64,000 nucleotides of DNA from Isoetes taiwanensis. Lineage: Eukaryota; Streptophyta; Lycopodiopsida; Isoetales; Isoetaceae. Positions 22,694 through 32,875 of this stretch are shown one piece after another (the stretch's first letter is position 1; each line of letters begins with the position of its first letter). The stretch lies in assembly GCA_021234155.1 (NCBI GenBank), contig JAJEKV010000005.1:18524089-18588088 (forward strand). Reading direction: 5' to 3'. Position numbers and translations under genes: made by a program. Below the pieces are notes generated by a model. The model had not been told where the DNA came from. It did not search any database and saw only the letters and a list, made by a program, of their open reading frames with translations.

Positions 22694-24035
22694 CATGTGC
22701 ATATGCCTATCCACCAACATCGCAGAAGAAGGTATATTTTAAGTCGATCTGATTCACAAAGGATCATGCACTGGATAGGATAGCGCATTTTGAACTATTT
22801 TATGGCTTATTGTTAAATGATTGGAATAGCAGATGAGAGGGTATGGATGTCTTCCTGTAGTCTACACACGATCTGATTCATTAAACACATTTTTATCTTC
22901 CAGTTAGTAGTTGGAACGATCTTAGGTGTTGCAGGAAATGCATGGAGGACTGCTAAGCTTAGGAAGGTCTGATTATCTTATTTTATGCTTCATAAGGAGA
23001 TAAAGATCAAAGACATGGACGAAAAAGTGCATGGTGGGGGCATCATCTATTTCTTTTTGATGATTTCAACATGAACAGAGATAATTTTTCCGCAATGCAT
23101 TTTGCAGATCCGGCAATTGAGGTACCTAATAAGTTCGTTATGGCTTAAGATCTTTGTTGTTCCTGTTTGGGTTGAGGTTCTTCCCCGTCGTTAAAACCAA
23201 AGGCCAGAAGATATGATCCTTTACTTGCCAAATCAAAAACCCTTTGAACTCTGATTGTAATCTTGCAGGTTGCTCATGTGAGTTTGCTAGAAGCCTCCAA
23301 TGCCCATTAACCATTTTGCAGGTTGCCCATTTGCATAGCAATGTGAGTTTCCTTTGCAGGTTGCCCATCTGAGCTGTAATTCGGTAACACATTGTTTCCT
23401 TTATTTCACTTGAATTTAAACATAAAAATCCTATCCTGCCTACTCTTTAAATGGGATTACCAAGTGGTAAATATGCAGTGATGGTATCCAGAGCAAAAAT
23501 AATATTGATGCAATATGGCTGTCCTGTTTATAATGTAAGTTGTTGGTGCCAATGTGTTCTTGGGGTTATTTCACTATCATGAAATTTGTTGTTGCAGGTT
23601 GGTGTTATGGAGCAATCAGCCCTTATATCCTAATGCATGTGCATATGCCTATCCACCAACATCGCAGAAGAAGGTATATTTTAAGCCGATTTGTCTTCCT
23701 GTAGTCTACACACGATCTGATTCATTAAACACATTTTTATCTTCCAGTTAGTAGTTGAAACGATCTTAGGTGTTGCAGGAAATGCATGGAGGACTGCTGA
23801 GCTTAGGAAGGTCTGATTATCTTATTTTATGCTTCATAAGGAGATAAAGATCAAAGACATGGACGAAAAAGTGCATGGTGAGGGCATCATCTATTTCTTT
23901 GTGATGATTTCAACATGAACAGAGATAATTTTTCCGCAATGAATCTTGCAGATCTGGTAATTGAAGTACCTAATAAGTTCCTTATGGCTTAAGATCTTTG
24001 TTGTTCCTGTTTGGGTTGAGGTTCTTCGAGGTTCT
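22694..24035. repeat. Segmental duplication, two diverged copies
   Basis: Copy 1 is about 22694-23189 and copy 2 about 23636-24035. Both start TGTGCATATGCCTATCCACC, keep AACATCGCAGAAGAAGGTAT, then GTAGTCTACACACGATCTGA, GGTGTTGCAGGAAATGCATG, GACATGGACGAAAAAGTGCA and CTTATGGCTTAAGATCTTTG. Copy 1 carries about 95 bp (22757-22851) absent from copy 2. Between the copies are repeated GCAGGTTGCCCAT phrases (23320-23370). Both copies translate to CAYAYPPTSQKK in one frame, followed by GTATATTTT, which could be a donor site. It may be duplicated exon DNA of an unidentified gene. Confidence 0.65.
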
Positions 24036-25248
24036 TTCCAATGCAAGGGATATCGTCATTAACAGTCTACATGGCAGCAGATAGTAACAAGAATATGGAT
24101 ATGGATTGGAGGCCATATAAGCAACTATTGTCCAAGCTTTATCTGTCTAGATGCCATGTTTTGATATTGATATTTGATCAATTACACAGAGGTGTTGATG
24201 ATAACTAGCATTGTGTCTTTAAGTTACTTTATGCAAGGCCTTATGCCTCAACACAAAGACTTAGTTGGGGCTGACTCATTTGTGGTTGAGCTGCTAATTC
24301 TTATTGTGATTTTAGGAACACCATATAGGTTGTAAAAAATAAGAGTGTTTAAAATAAATCAACATTGCAGTATTCAGACTTTTGCATGAGGTGTTGCAAT
24401 TGAAGTGTTTTTCTGCATCATAGACTTTAAGTGCATTATTACAAGGAATGGATTTAGAACAATGTTTGGCTCTATGATGCATTATTGGATACACTGTGCA
24501 AGGGCTCTTATGTTTGTAGGATGCATCTGATCAAAAGTCCGCTTATGGCTTTTAAAACAATAAATCTACTAGATGATTTTCTTAGAATAATGCTTACGAC
24601 AAATCCACACCCTTCGTTTTAAGCTAAATGCAGGAAGCAAAGGTTTTCTTGCAAAGACCTTGAAGAGTCTTTATATGATCTTGATGAATTTAATGGGAAT
24701 TTATGGAAATCACAAAGAATTTTCAAGGAGTTATGGCAAAGAACATATTCACGTAATTTCACATAATTTTTAGAAATGATGAGGGAAATGATGCGTTAAA
24801 GGCACAGAAGCTTGAGAGAGAACCTAAGAAATTGAAAAAAAATCTAAGGGTAGTTTGAGAGAATGTAGGGGATGGGGGCAATCAAGTTGCTATTAGAAAG
24901 AGATTATGTTGCAGTGGCAAGGCTTATTTTTTGTGTTATTGCATTGCAACTGTTTTTGAAGCATCCTCATAGGAAAATAAATAGTTGTTGAAAATTTCAT
25001 AATTAGCCTTGCCCACCATGGTGAGCATGACTTCTCCAATGCAAACTTTGACTTCTTGAATTCTAGCAAATAATTAATGTAATGACAAAATCAACCACAT
25101 CCCATGCTAAAATCTCCATACACCCTTTTACTTTAAATTCAAATTTAACTCGATTCTTTACCGAGAAGTTTTAATAAACAATAGTGAGCTAGTGTTACTA
25201 GTTCAACATCATCAGTTTGGATCCAGCTTTGTGACAAGATAGGTTTTG
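24036..25248. other. Intergenic DNA, no gene seen
   Basis: AT-rich, no open frame with a recognisable domain. No strong repeats noticed by eye. Confidence 0.3.
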
Positions 25249-25332
25249 CTAAGCTTTTTTACATATGCTGAGCTAGACAAGGCTACGAACAAATTTAGAT
25301 CTTATAATGTGATTGGAGAAGGCGCCTTTGGA
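25249..25332 (+). pseudogene. Receptor-like kinase fragment (start of kinase domain)
   Basis: One frame reads FFTYAELDKATNKFRSYNVI, then GEGAFG. This is the well-known junction of plant receptor-like kinases: the F-Y-EL--AT--F helix before the kinase and the first half of the glycine-rich loop. The frame turns to unrelated sequence after 25332 (expected: G-VYKG) and no further kinase motif follows, so it is an isolated exon-size remnant, cut about 530 bp before a copia LTR. Confidence 0.75.
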
Positions 25333-25858
25333 CCACGATTGAGCTATGCCTTTGGGCATATAGAGTCCAAGATTGGCTATCTAGTGATTTTTCTGAACAA
25401 TGCCTTATAAGATGTTCTTTTTTTGGCTAATGTTAGTCCTTTACCTTTATACCATTATTATGTTAGTTTTAGGGTGAGAATATCGAAGCGGGGACTAGAG
25501 ATGAGCCGCCTAGAATTCTTTTTAAAATCTTTCTTGCTTGAACTTAAGGGGTAATTTGGTATGTGGTTGTGTCCCATTGCCAACCAACCTATTAGTGAAT
25601 AACTATGTTTGTTACGTCTGTTAATAACTATCAAAGATAGCATTGACAGTGGTGTGCATACTATGAGGTCACAGTGCAACTCAATTGAATTCGATTTGAT
25701 TTCTTCTAACGTAATTCTTGACACTCGACTTTAAAGCTTTATATGTTTAAGCTTAGATTTTGTTCCCAGATGTTCATGAACCATAGTTTGTAGACCCGTT
25801 GATAGTACAAAAACTTGTATATATATATATAGATTTAATATAAAAAATAAGCAAGTTA
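25333..25858. other. Intergenic DNA before the copia-1 LTR
   Basis: AT-rich sequence with a (TA)n stretch at 25819-25832. Nothing coding is seen apart from the kinase remnant just upstream. Confidence 0.3.
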
Positions 25859-26313
25859 TGTTGGGATTGATCAGATCATTGTTGGTTTGCATTAGGTTCA
25901 AGTTTAAACAATACCTAATGTTCTAAGCTAGTTAACCATGGAAACCATTTTCAATGGTTATTCCATTTTGAGTGATTAGGCTGGATGAATATTTTAAAGC
26001 CAGCTTTCACGTGAATGTTCGATTATGGCTTAACCGCTGGATCAATCTGATCGGCTCCAGAACCGCCGGAACCCTACTCTATATTTACTGTAAACTGTGA
26101 GAATCGATATTATTGATTCTGCAGATAATCAATCAAAGAGAAGTCGTCTATTGGTGCATAGAAACCTAGAAGAATATTGAGTCTATTCGATATGCTTATT
26201 GATCGATGGTTTGATAAAATGTTGTCTTTTGTTTAACATTAGAATCTTGGTTGCTAGTAAATAATAGACAACTAAGTTAGATTGTCTAGTGAAAATATTT
26301 CTCAAATACAACA
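25859..26313 (+). repeat. copia-1 5' LTR
   Basis: Starts TGTTGGGATTGATC and ends CAAATACAACA, so its ends are TGTTG and CAACA, a 5-bp inverted pair with the TG-CA rule. It is 455 bp long and ends two bases before the primer-binding site. No second copy is found in the window. Confidence 0.75.
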
Positions 26314-26315
26314 AT

Positions 26316-26327
26316 TGGTATCAGAGC
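26316..26327 (+). promoter_or_regulatory. copia-1 primer-binding site (initiator Met tRNA)
   Basis: TGGTATCAGAGC, the complement of the 3' end of the plant initiator methionine tRNA, used by most plant copia elements to start minus-strand DNA. It lies two bases after the LTR and 12 bases before the gag ATG. Confidence 0.9.
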
Positions 26328-26339
26328 TAGTTATCCAAA

Positions 26340-28454
26340 ATGGCCAGTAGGCTTGGAGCATCTCTACTCAGTGCCATTGATGTGTTTAAAGGTGGTGCAG
26401 GATTCCAGGTGTGGAAACAAAAGGTTCAAGAAGTTTTAGAAATTGAAGGACTGTGGGATCTAGTTACAGGAGAAGATCAAACTGTAACTCAAGAAGGAAG
26501 CCCAAGTGAAGGGAAGACATATGCAGATGCTGCAGCTAGTGGAGGTAGTTCAACTGGTGAAGCAGTTGGCAGAGGAGGCTCTAGTATCTCTGAAAGAACT
26601 AGTAGCTCAAGCATGGAAGCATCTACTAAATCACGCTTGCTGGAAGCTAGAAGTGTGATAAGATGCAAGGTAAGTTCGAGCATTTTGTTGCAGTTAAGGG
26701 GCATGACTCCCAAACAAATGTGGGAGTTTATGCTAGCAAATTATGAGAAGAAAACCTCTTCTCAACTTGATGTGCTGGAAAAGGAGCTTAGGAAGCTCAA
26801 GTACAATGAAAATGATGACCTTGTAGAGTTTTTTCAGAGATTTGACAATCTCATAGCAGATTTGGATGCTGCAGGAGTTCCAATCACAAATGAATATCAG
26901 GTACTGTCATTATCTCGAGCATTTTCTAGATTTGACCATTTGTCTACACTTGTAAGGAATGTGGCCAGAGACAAGAAGCAATCAGAGATCATGATAAGAA
27001 CTGAACTTGAGCAGAAGGGAGTAATTGAAGAGGAACAAGCTGAAATTCTGTATGTAGGAGGACGAGGGGATAAAGGTAAAACTGGACCTTGTTATTTGTG
27101 CAATCAATATGGTCACATTAAAGCAAACTGCCCCAAGAGAACAAAAGAAAATAGGTGTTACAACTGTGAAGGTTTTGGGCATATTGCTAGTAATTGTTTC
27201 TCCCCTAAAGATCAAGGAAAAAACAGAGGTAAGGGTACTAGTTCAGCCAGGGGGAAAGGCTATAATGCAAGAGGAGGCAGCTACAAGGGCAGAGGAGCGT
27301 ACAAAAACAAAGGAAAGGCTAGTGCCATTAATGTGGCAAGAGAAACAGAAGAAGAATTAGAAGAAGAGTTGGACGAAAATGCTGAAGTAAAATTCTGTCA
27401 TGCTTTTTCAGTTTCAGAGAAACAAACTAAAGATGATGATGGTTTATTTATCATAGATAGTGGAGCTGAAAGAAGCATAATTAAATCTAGTTTGAGACTT
27501 AAGGAGAAAACTAGGAGGAGTTCCAGCTTTGTTCAAATGGGTGATGGGAAGCTAGAGAAAGTTGAAGAGTCTGGACTTTTGGAATTGTATGATTTGAAAG
27601 GAAATCCAGTTGTACTTGACAATGTTTTATGTGTTTCAAATATTGTCAAAAATCTGATTTCTGTCACTCAGCTAGTAGACCTTGGATATGAAGTTCATTT
27701 TGATAAGCTCAATTGTAGAATTTTGATGCATAATGAATTAAAGTTCTTAGGCAAACGAGTTGGCAAACTGTTTGGATTTGACAATGATATTTCTGGAATA
27801 GTTAATGCAGTGGCAGTACCTAATGTAAAATTGTGGCATGAAAGGCTTGGGCATACTCATGCAAAAAATATTAACTATATGATCAAGAAGGGATTAATAA
27901 TTGGAGCTGAAACAAATGATGATCACTTTAATTGTAAGGGTTGCTTATTAGGAAAGCATAGCAGATTGCCCTTTCGAAAACATTCAAAAAGGGCAAAAAA
28001 AGTTTTGGGAATTGTGCATAGTGACCTTTGTGGTCCTTTAAACGTAAGAAGCATACATGGGAAAAGATACTTTATAACCTTTATAGACGACCTCACAAGA
28101 AAGACAAAGGTGTACACACTGAGATCTAAAGATCAAGCTTTTGAAGCATTCAAATTATTTCAAGCTGAAGCAGAGAGGCAAACAGGTAAAAAGATCAAGT
28201 GTTTAAGAACTGACAGGGGTGGTGAATTTGTTTCATGCAGATTTAACAGATATTGTTCAAACAATGGGATAAGGAGACAACTCACCTGCTTATATACACC
28301 TCAGCAAAATGGGGTTGCTGAGAGAAAGAACAGAACCATCCTAAATGCAGTAACATGCTGGATTGCCAAATTATTTGTGGGAGGAAGCTGTCAAGACTGC
28401 TGTAAAAATCCAAAACAAATTGCCATCAAGGAGCCTGAATGGAGAATTACCTGA
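26340..28454 (+). pseudogene. copia-1 Gag-protease-integrase, truncated
   Basis: A 704-codon open frame starting at the first ATG after the primer site. The capsid part (UBN2-like) spans about 1-230 with MWEFMLANYEKKTSSQLDVL. Two CCHC knuckles are visible (CYLCNQYGHIKANC about 251-264; CYNCEGFGHIASNC about 273-286). The aspartic protease has FIIDSGAERSI (about 370-380). The integrase has the HHCC finger (HERLGH ... CKGCLLGKH, about 500-540) and the catalytic DDE residues in HSDLCG, RTDRGGEF and NGVAERKN. A base change in phase near 28360 sends the frame to a stop at 28454, while PNYLWEEAVKTAVKIQNKLP continues in another frame to about 28575. The open gag-pol frame is surprisingly clean for an element that has lost its RT. 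Confidence 0.9.
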
Positions 28455-28575
28455 TTATTTGTGGTATGGTATCTATCCCTCATTTGAATTATTTAAAGTC
28501 TATGGATGTGCTGGTTATGCGCATGTGCCAGAAGAAACTAGAAGGAAGCTAGATGACAGGGCATGCTTGGGATAT

Positions 28576-30035
28576 CCCCTAGCAGTTGTGAATATTTTCA
28601 TGACAGTCCCATGGCACCCTTTCAGCAACACCAACTTGCACTATAAGAGGCAAATTTTCTGCGATCTTCTCCCAACGAGATACATCCCAACGAGAGAGCA
28701 GGAAGTTTGCCTGAAATTCAGGCCAAGACAGTAGGCGACCCGCCTCATACCATGCTTGAATAGAGACAACACCTGCAAGAACCCATCGTTTCTGTGTAAA
28801 AGGATGAACTGATGCTGCCAGTGGAGGTGCTGTGGGGTCTGGAGGCAGTGGTGCCCACCATCATGGAGTCTTCAATAGGGTATGGATAGAGGGGCATGGC
28901 CAGAAAAGATGTCTCACCGCCTCCCATGCTGTCAACAAGCCACGCAAAAATGGAGAAGCACTTGGAAAAGGCTGCAGAGTCTGAAATAAAGCGCAAGGTA
29001 GGACTGGTTTGACAGCCTTATTGCCTAGAGGGATACAGTGACCAAGAGCTTGTCTAAGAAGGCGTGAACCAGGAGAGTCATCCTCACCATTCAGGAGTCT
29101 CCAAATGAACTTTGAAATAAGCACTTTGCTCTGCAGTAAGAAGTCCAGCATACCCAGACCACTTGCCCATTTTGGAAGGATGTAGTTCGACCAAGCCACC
29201 TTAACCACAGCACCTTCCTCAGTACCCGCCCAAATAAAGTTCCGAACTATTGCAATGAGCTCGCGCACTTTGATTTGTGGGGCTAGCAGTAAGGATGCCA
29301 TCAGTAATGCAACCCGCAAGAGACAACTTAGCGGTGGACCACCAGAACAAGTGCTTCTCCAAACCCCTAATGATCTCCTCCCATGCAGCTCCCATAGTAA
29401 CATGGATGCTAACTAGAATCCCCAACAACATGGCTTGTCCATGCGCAAGTGAAGACATGTCGGGTCCGCTGTACACTTCTGCCACCCCATAAGGGCACCG
29501 TAAGCAGTGAAAAAGTATCTAAGAGCATTTTGGCAGCAACAAGATTCTCAGCATTAGCGACTAGGAAGAGGAATGTGTCATCTGCATATTGATTGCAAAC
29601 CTTTTGTGTGCCGTCCTCCATTGCAAGACCATGGAGAAGTCCCTATGTGGTTGCAACGGTGAATAGCTGCGACAAAGACTCCGCAACAATTGTGAAAAGC
29701 AATGGTGCTAAAGGGCATCCCTGGCGAATACCACGACCGAGTGAAAAGGCGTCTGACGGCTCACCATGGAACATAACAGTCGCCCGAGTAGAGATATGCA
29801 GCTTCATAATATCTGATGTGAATTGTTCCCCAAATCCCAGTCTTAGCATACATCGGCGTATGAATTCCCAGCTGACACTGTCATAAGCCTTTGCAAAATC
29901 AACAACTTGAAGGTTTTGCTTACGTGCCCAATAAATTCCCTCGTAAGCAGCAGCAACATTGTTCAAAATGCACCGTTTCGGAAGAAAACCTGACTGCGTT
30001 GTTGAGATGGACTCTTCTGTATTTATCAAATGGTA
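28576..30035 (-). mobile_element. L1-clade LINE fragment (ORF2 RT and C-terminus)
   Basis: Read from 30035 down: TQSGFLPKRCILNNV (fingers), VVDFAKAYDSVSWEFI (catalytic motif A), GIRQGCPLAPLLF (motif B), QYADDTFLFL (motif C, near 29580), KLSLAGCITDGIL (thumb), then IRNFIWAG and VAWSNYILPKWASGLGMLD, the typical plant L1 C-terminal blocks, and a further stretch with FQANFLLSRWDVSRWEKIAE to about 28590. The pieces are in several frames (29643-30098, 29409-29621, 28861-29403). Both ends are truncated; no poly-A is seen at 28576, where it meets copia-1 head to tail. Confidence 0.85.
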
Positions 30036-30394
30036 GACATATTTAAATTGCATACTTAACCTTATCAATAAATGCAAATATCTTAATTTATCAGTCACAA
30101 TTCATGTGACTATATGCACATATGATAAGCAAGCTATTGCTGAGAATTGAATGTATAATTGTATGAAATGGAAGGAATCCTTATTAAATATTGAACCTCG
30201 TAATTAGTCAATCTACTTAACCAGTAAATTAAACTGGCACTATTCGAGACTCCAAACCTCAGGTGTAATGTACATCTAGGTCAAAAGCTTTTCTTACTCG
30301 ACCATTGTCTGTTTTCTTTGCCATGCCAGGATTTTATTGGAAACACCATGCATGGCAAATCTGGTTTCTTAAAAAAAAAAAACAAAAAAAAAAA
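30036..30394. other. Spacer with A-rich tract before the 8.7-kb element
   Basis: AT-rich, non-coding. An A-tract broken by one C (30371-30394) lies directly against the outer edge of the direct repeat; on the element's own strand this is a T-tract following its 3' end. A short inverted pair around GCCATGCCAGG and CATGCATGGCAAATC lies near 30320-30360. Confidence 0.4.
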
Positions 30395-31878
30395 CCCCAG
30401 TCTGTTACCAGACATCCAACCTTGATACTTCCATTTGGAAATAACAAGTCTGCCTTTGGCAGCCCTAGGAACTTTAACAGGACATGATTCCTAAGCCAAG
30501 AACAGGTTATACCCTTATAACATCAAAATTACAACTATATTTGTATACTATAGAAATCTGAACTTAACAGGATCTCCAATGAACTTTAATTTCTTGCTAA
30601 TCCAAAGAGTCAATAAGTATACAGATCTTTATCATTCATAATTACAAAGAAATCTAGAAAACCATAATATTCTGATTTAGAATGTTTTCAACAGAAACAT
30701 GCTATCTGCCAACATATAATTGACTTAACAGAATATTTATATATGAAAATTGCATAATCTGTGTATCTTGTGCCAGAAAATCTTCCTAATGGAACGAGCT
30801 TACTTGAAGTCTTCGTAAACAGTACCATAAGCTAAGAAACATCAAAGCATGGAGCAAGAAACCTGGTTACCTGCAGTTAAACAACCAAATATTAGCCAGT
30901 GAGGGTAATAATGGAAGAACTAGCAGGTAAGCAAAGGTCTCTTGGGTATTCCCCTTCACCATGTCTTTAATGGTAGTTTTGTGCATGCAAACCCGGAGTA
31001 CAACTCATGTGTTTAGAATCTATCTGCTATTCCATCAGTTATCATTTCAATTAGGGGCTAGGAGTGCCTAACCCTTTCTGCAAGAGTAAATAGGGGGCTC
31101 CCTTACCTTGGAGCAGAACAACGCATAAACAATTAATTAGATTCTCATAGACCTGTCATAAAACCTACTTGCCAGCAATTGCTTAAGCAATTCATGCTTT
31201 AGTTTCCTTATATCCTTCAAATCTAATGTTCTATTTCTGTCCTATGTATCAACTCAGCAATGTCAAATAATCTGTTATATTTTCTTAGCAGCCATTTTAA
31301 CCATAAGTATTGTTCAGCCTAGTAGCTTTAAGAACCCCTAGTGTTGCCAGCCCATCATATTGTGTTCAATATATCATGTAATCCTCGTGTATCAGATTGT
31401 TATTGCTAGAGCAAATTCATATAATCTCAACACCTCTATCTATAGCTGATTTCGGGATGCCCCCCGGAATTATCAGCCTATAAGTTAATTCTAATAATGC
31501 TATATCTTACCATTTCCTTCAATAGATCTACCATGGTACAGTCAGGAATTCTGCAAATGTTAATTTCAATAGTTATAGCTCATGCATCTCTTAATATCTT
31601 TTTCCAGTTTTAATTCTGCCAGTAATTTCCTTGTACAGCAGACTTTATAAGCCTATAATACCTGATCTTAGTTGTGCTAGTTTAGTCTTAAGACCAAAAT
31701 AGTTAGTCTATAGCCATTAAAAACTGAAAGATCCATTAGATCCCAGATCCGGCTTCCTGTCTATGTATCATATCATACTATTTATCTTATTTTCCATTTG
31801 AAACTATTGAGCAATCTGCAACAATGCTAATTCTTATACTAAACTCCTGCTCTTAATTTAATAAGATTCATCTAGTTC

Positions 31879-32260
31879 TTATTTTATGTTTCTACACAGC
31901 AAATCTAGCATCCATACAAATAGGTAAGCATAAATCTGAATGTTTTTCGCTCCTAAGGGTAATCCCTTGAGTTGTTTTGCTGCTGCCATATTTGCAGAAT
32001 CTTCCTTTGTGCTCCCATCCATGTTAGCAAGAACATCCTCATTTCCTTTATTCTTGGTGCCTAGCTCCATTTTCTCAGCAATCTTACTGCTGCCATCCTC
32101 ATATTTTCCACTGCTCCCTTCCTTCCCTATGGCTGCTTTTGGAGTTTCCAACCCCTCCATACATTTAGCATTATTCACAGCCCTACAAATTCCCATATCT
32201 TCTTTCTCTTGGGCGCTTTGCCAGCTTCAAGATCTAGCTTCCTTCTTGTAGCCATATTTA
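31879..32260 (-). pseudogene. Repeat A copy of the lysine-rich ORF, frameshifted
   Basis: Same sequence as 38247-38720. The plus strand reads CCCTACAAATTCCC where repeat B has CCCTACGAAATTCCC, a one-base loss that removes the N-terminal third from the frame. The C-terminal 105 codons stay open (31879-32196), with a few substitutions. Confidence 0.6.
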
Positions 32261-32388
32261 AATCTCCCTTCTTCCTGCCCATGCTCAGGGCCAGCATACA
32301 AGCTTCATCTGTAGAGGTCAGAACTAGCAAAAGGTAGATGCCCCACTGCATCTTTTTATTCTAACTTTCTGTCCTTAGCCGAGCAGCA

Positions 32389-32571
32389 CTACACTGGTCG
32401 TGGCTTTAGGCCAGCCCTTATGCACTTTACTATTATCCATAAATCATCCCAAACTAATTTCCAGCTTCTTTTCTTGACGGAGACGTGTAATCCTCCATCT
32501 CTTCCAGCTGTATGCAGTAGCCGGAACCCTAACGAGCCATTTTTCGTAGCCCTAAAGTTTAGCAATTGCAA
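32389..32571 (-). other. Second short frame in repeat A (also 38758-38940 in repeat B)
   Basis: Sixty codons, MQLLNFRATKNGSLGFRLLH at the start, kept open in both repeats with only a few amino-acid changes. Length and conservation are what recent duplication would give, so coding is not shown. Confidence 0.25.
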
Positions 32572-32730
32572 CCCATAGGTTAATGTTTTTGTTTTTGTTA
32601 TTGGCTAACTATTTTGAGACCATATATCCTACTAGTTTAAATTCCCCTGATAATACCTTTTGCCAGGACCCAAGTGATCTCACGATTCCAGTTCATGTCC
32701 CATGCTAACCTTCATGTTTATTAACAAAAA

Positions 32731-32750
32731 ATCCTACCTCCTCCCATTGT
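32731..32750 (-). promoter_or_regulatory. Polypurine-like tract beside repeat A
   Basis: The minus strand reads AATGGGAGGAGGTAGGAT immediately before repeat A. In LTR elements such a tract primes plus-strand synthesis. Its exact position supports an LTR-type replication step, which would be unexpected for the RT type seen. Confidence 0.45.
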
Positions 32751-32875
32751 TCGGGGGGCTACTACAGGCATTGTTAAATTCTGGATACATGCCTGCAATA
32801 TACATAGCAAGGGGTGCAGGGCCTTGCTATGCCAAGGCCCTACCCTCCCAATTTATTTCTTTCACCTCTTAGCAC

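Larger units (their letters stand above)
25859..28575 (+). mobile_element. Ty1/copia retrotransposon (copia-1), 3' part missing
   Basis: 5' LTR, primer-binding site and a gag-protease-integrase frame are present; reverse transcriptase, RNase H and 3' LTR are absent. The copia reading stops at about 28575 inside the sequence after the integrase (KLDDRACLGYP), where L1 sequence on the other strand begins. The junction is clean in translation, so the loss came with a rearrangement rather than slow decay. Confidence 0.85.
30395..32730 (-). repeat. Direct repeat A (3' LTR-like) of the 8.7-kb element
   Basis: 2336 bp, shared with 36763-39098. Both copies start (plus strand) CCCCAGTCTGTTACCAGACA and end CATGTTTATTAA-AAAAA. 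Differences are scattered single bases and small indels, for example AACGAGC versus AATGAGC, CGGGATGCCCCCCGG versus TGGGATGCCCTGG, and one missing base near 32187 that breaks the internal ORF in this copy. Confidence 0.9.

Noticed and set aside
30395-32730. Hammerhead ribozyme in the direct repeats, known from some Penelope-like elements and plant retrozymes
   Set aside because: I looked for the CTGATGA and GAAA core on both strands and found no convincing pairing; a covariance-model search would decide.
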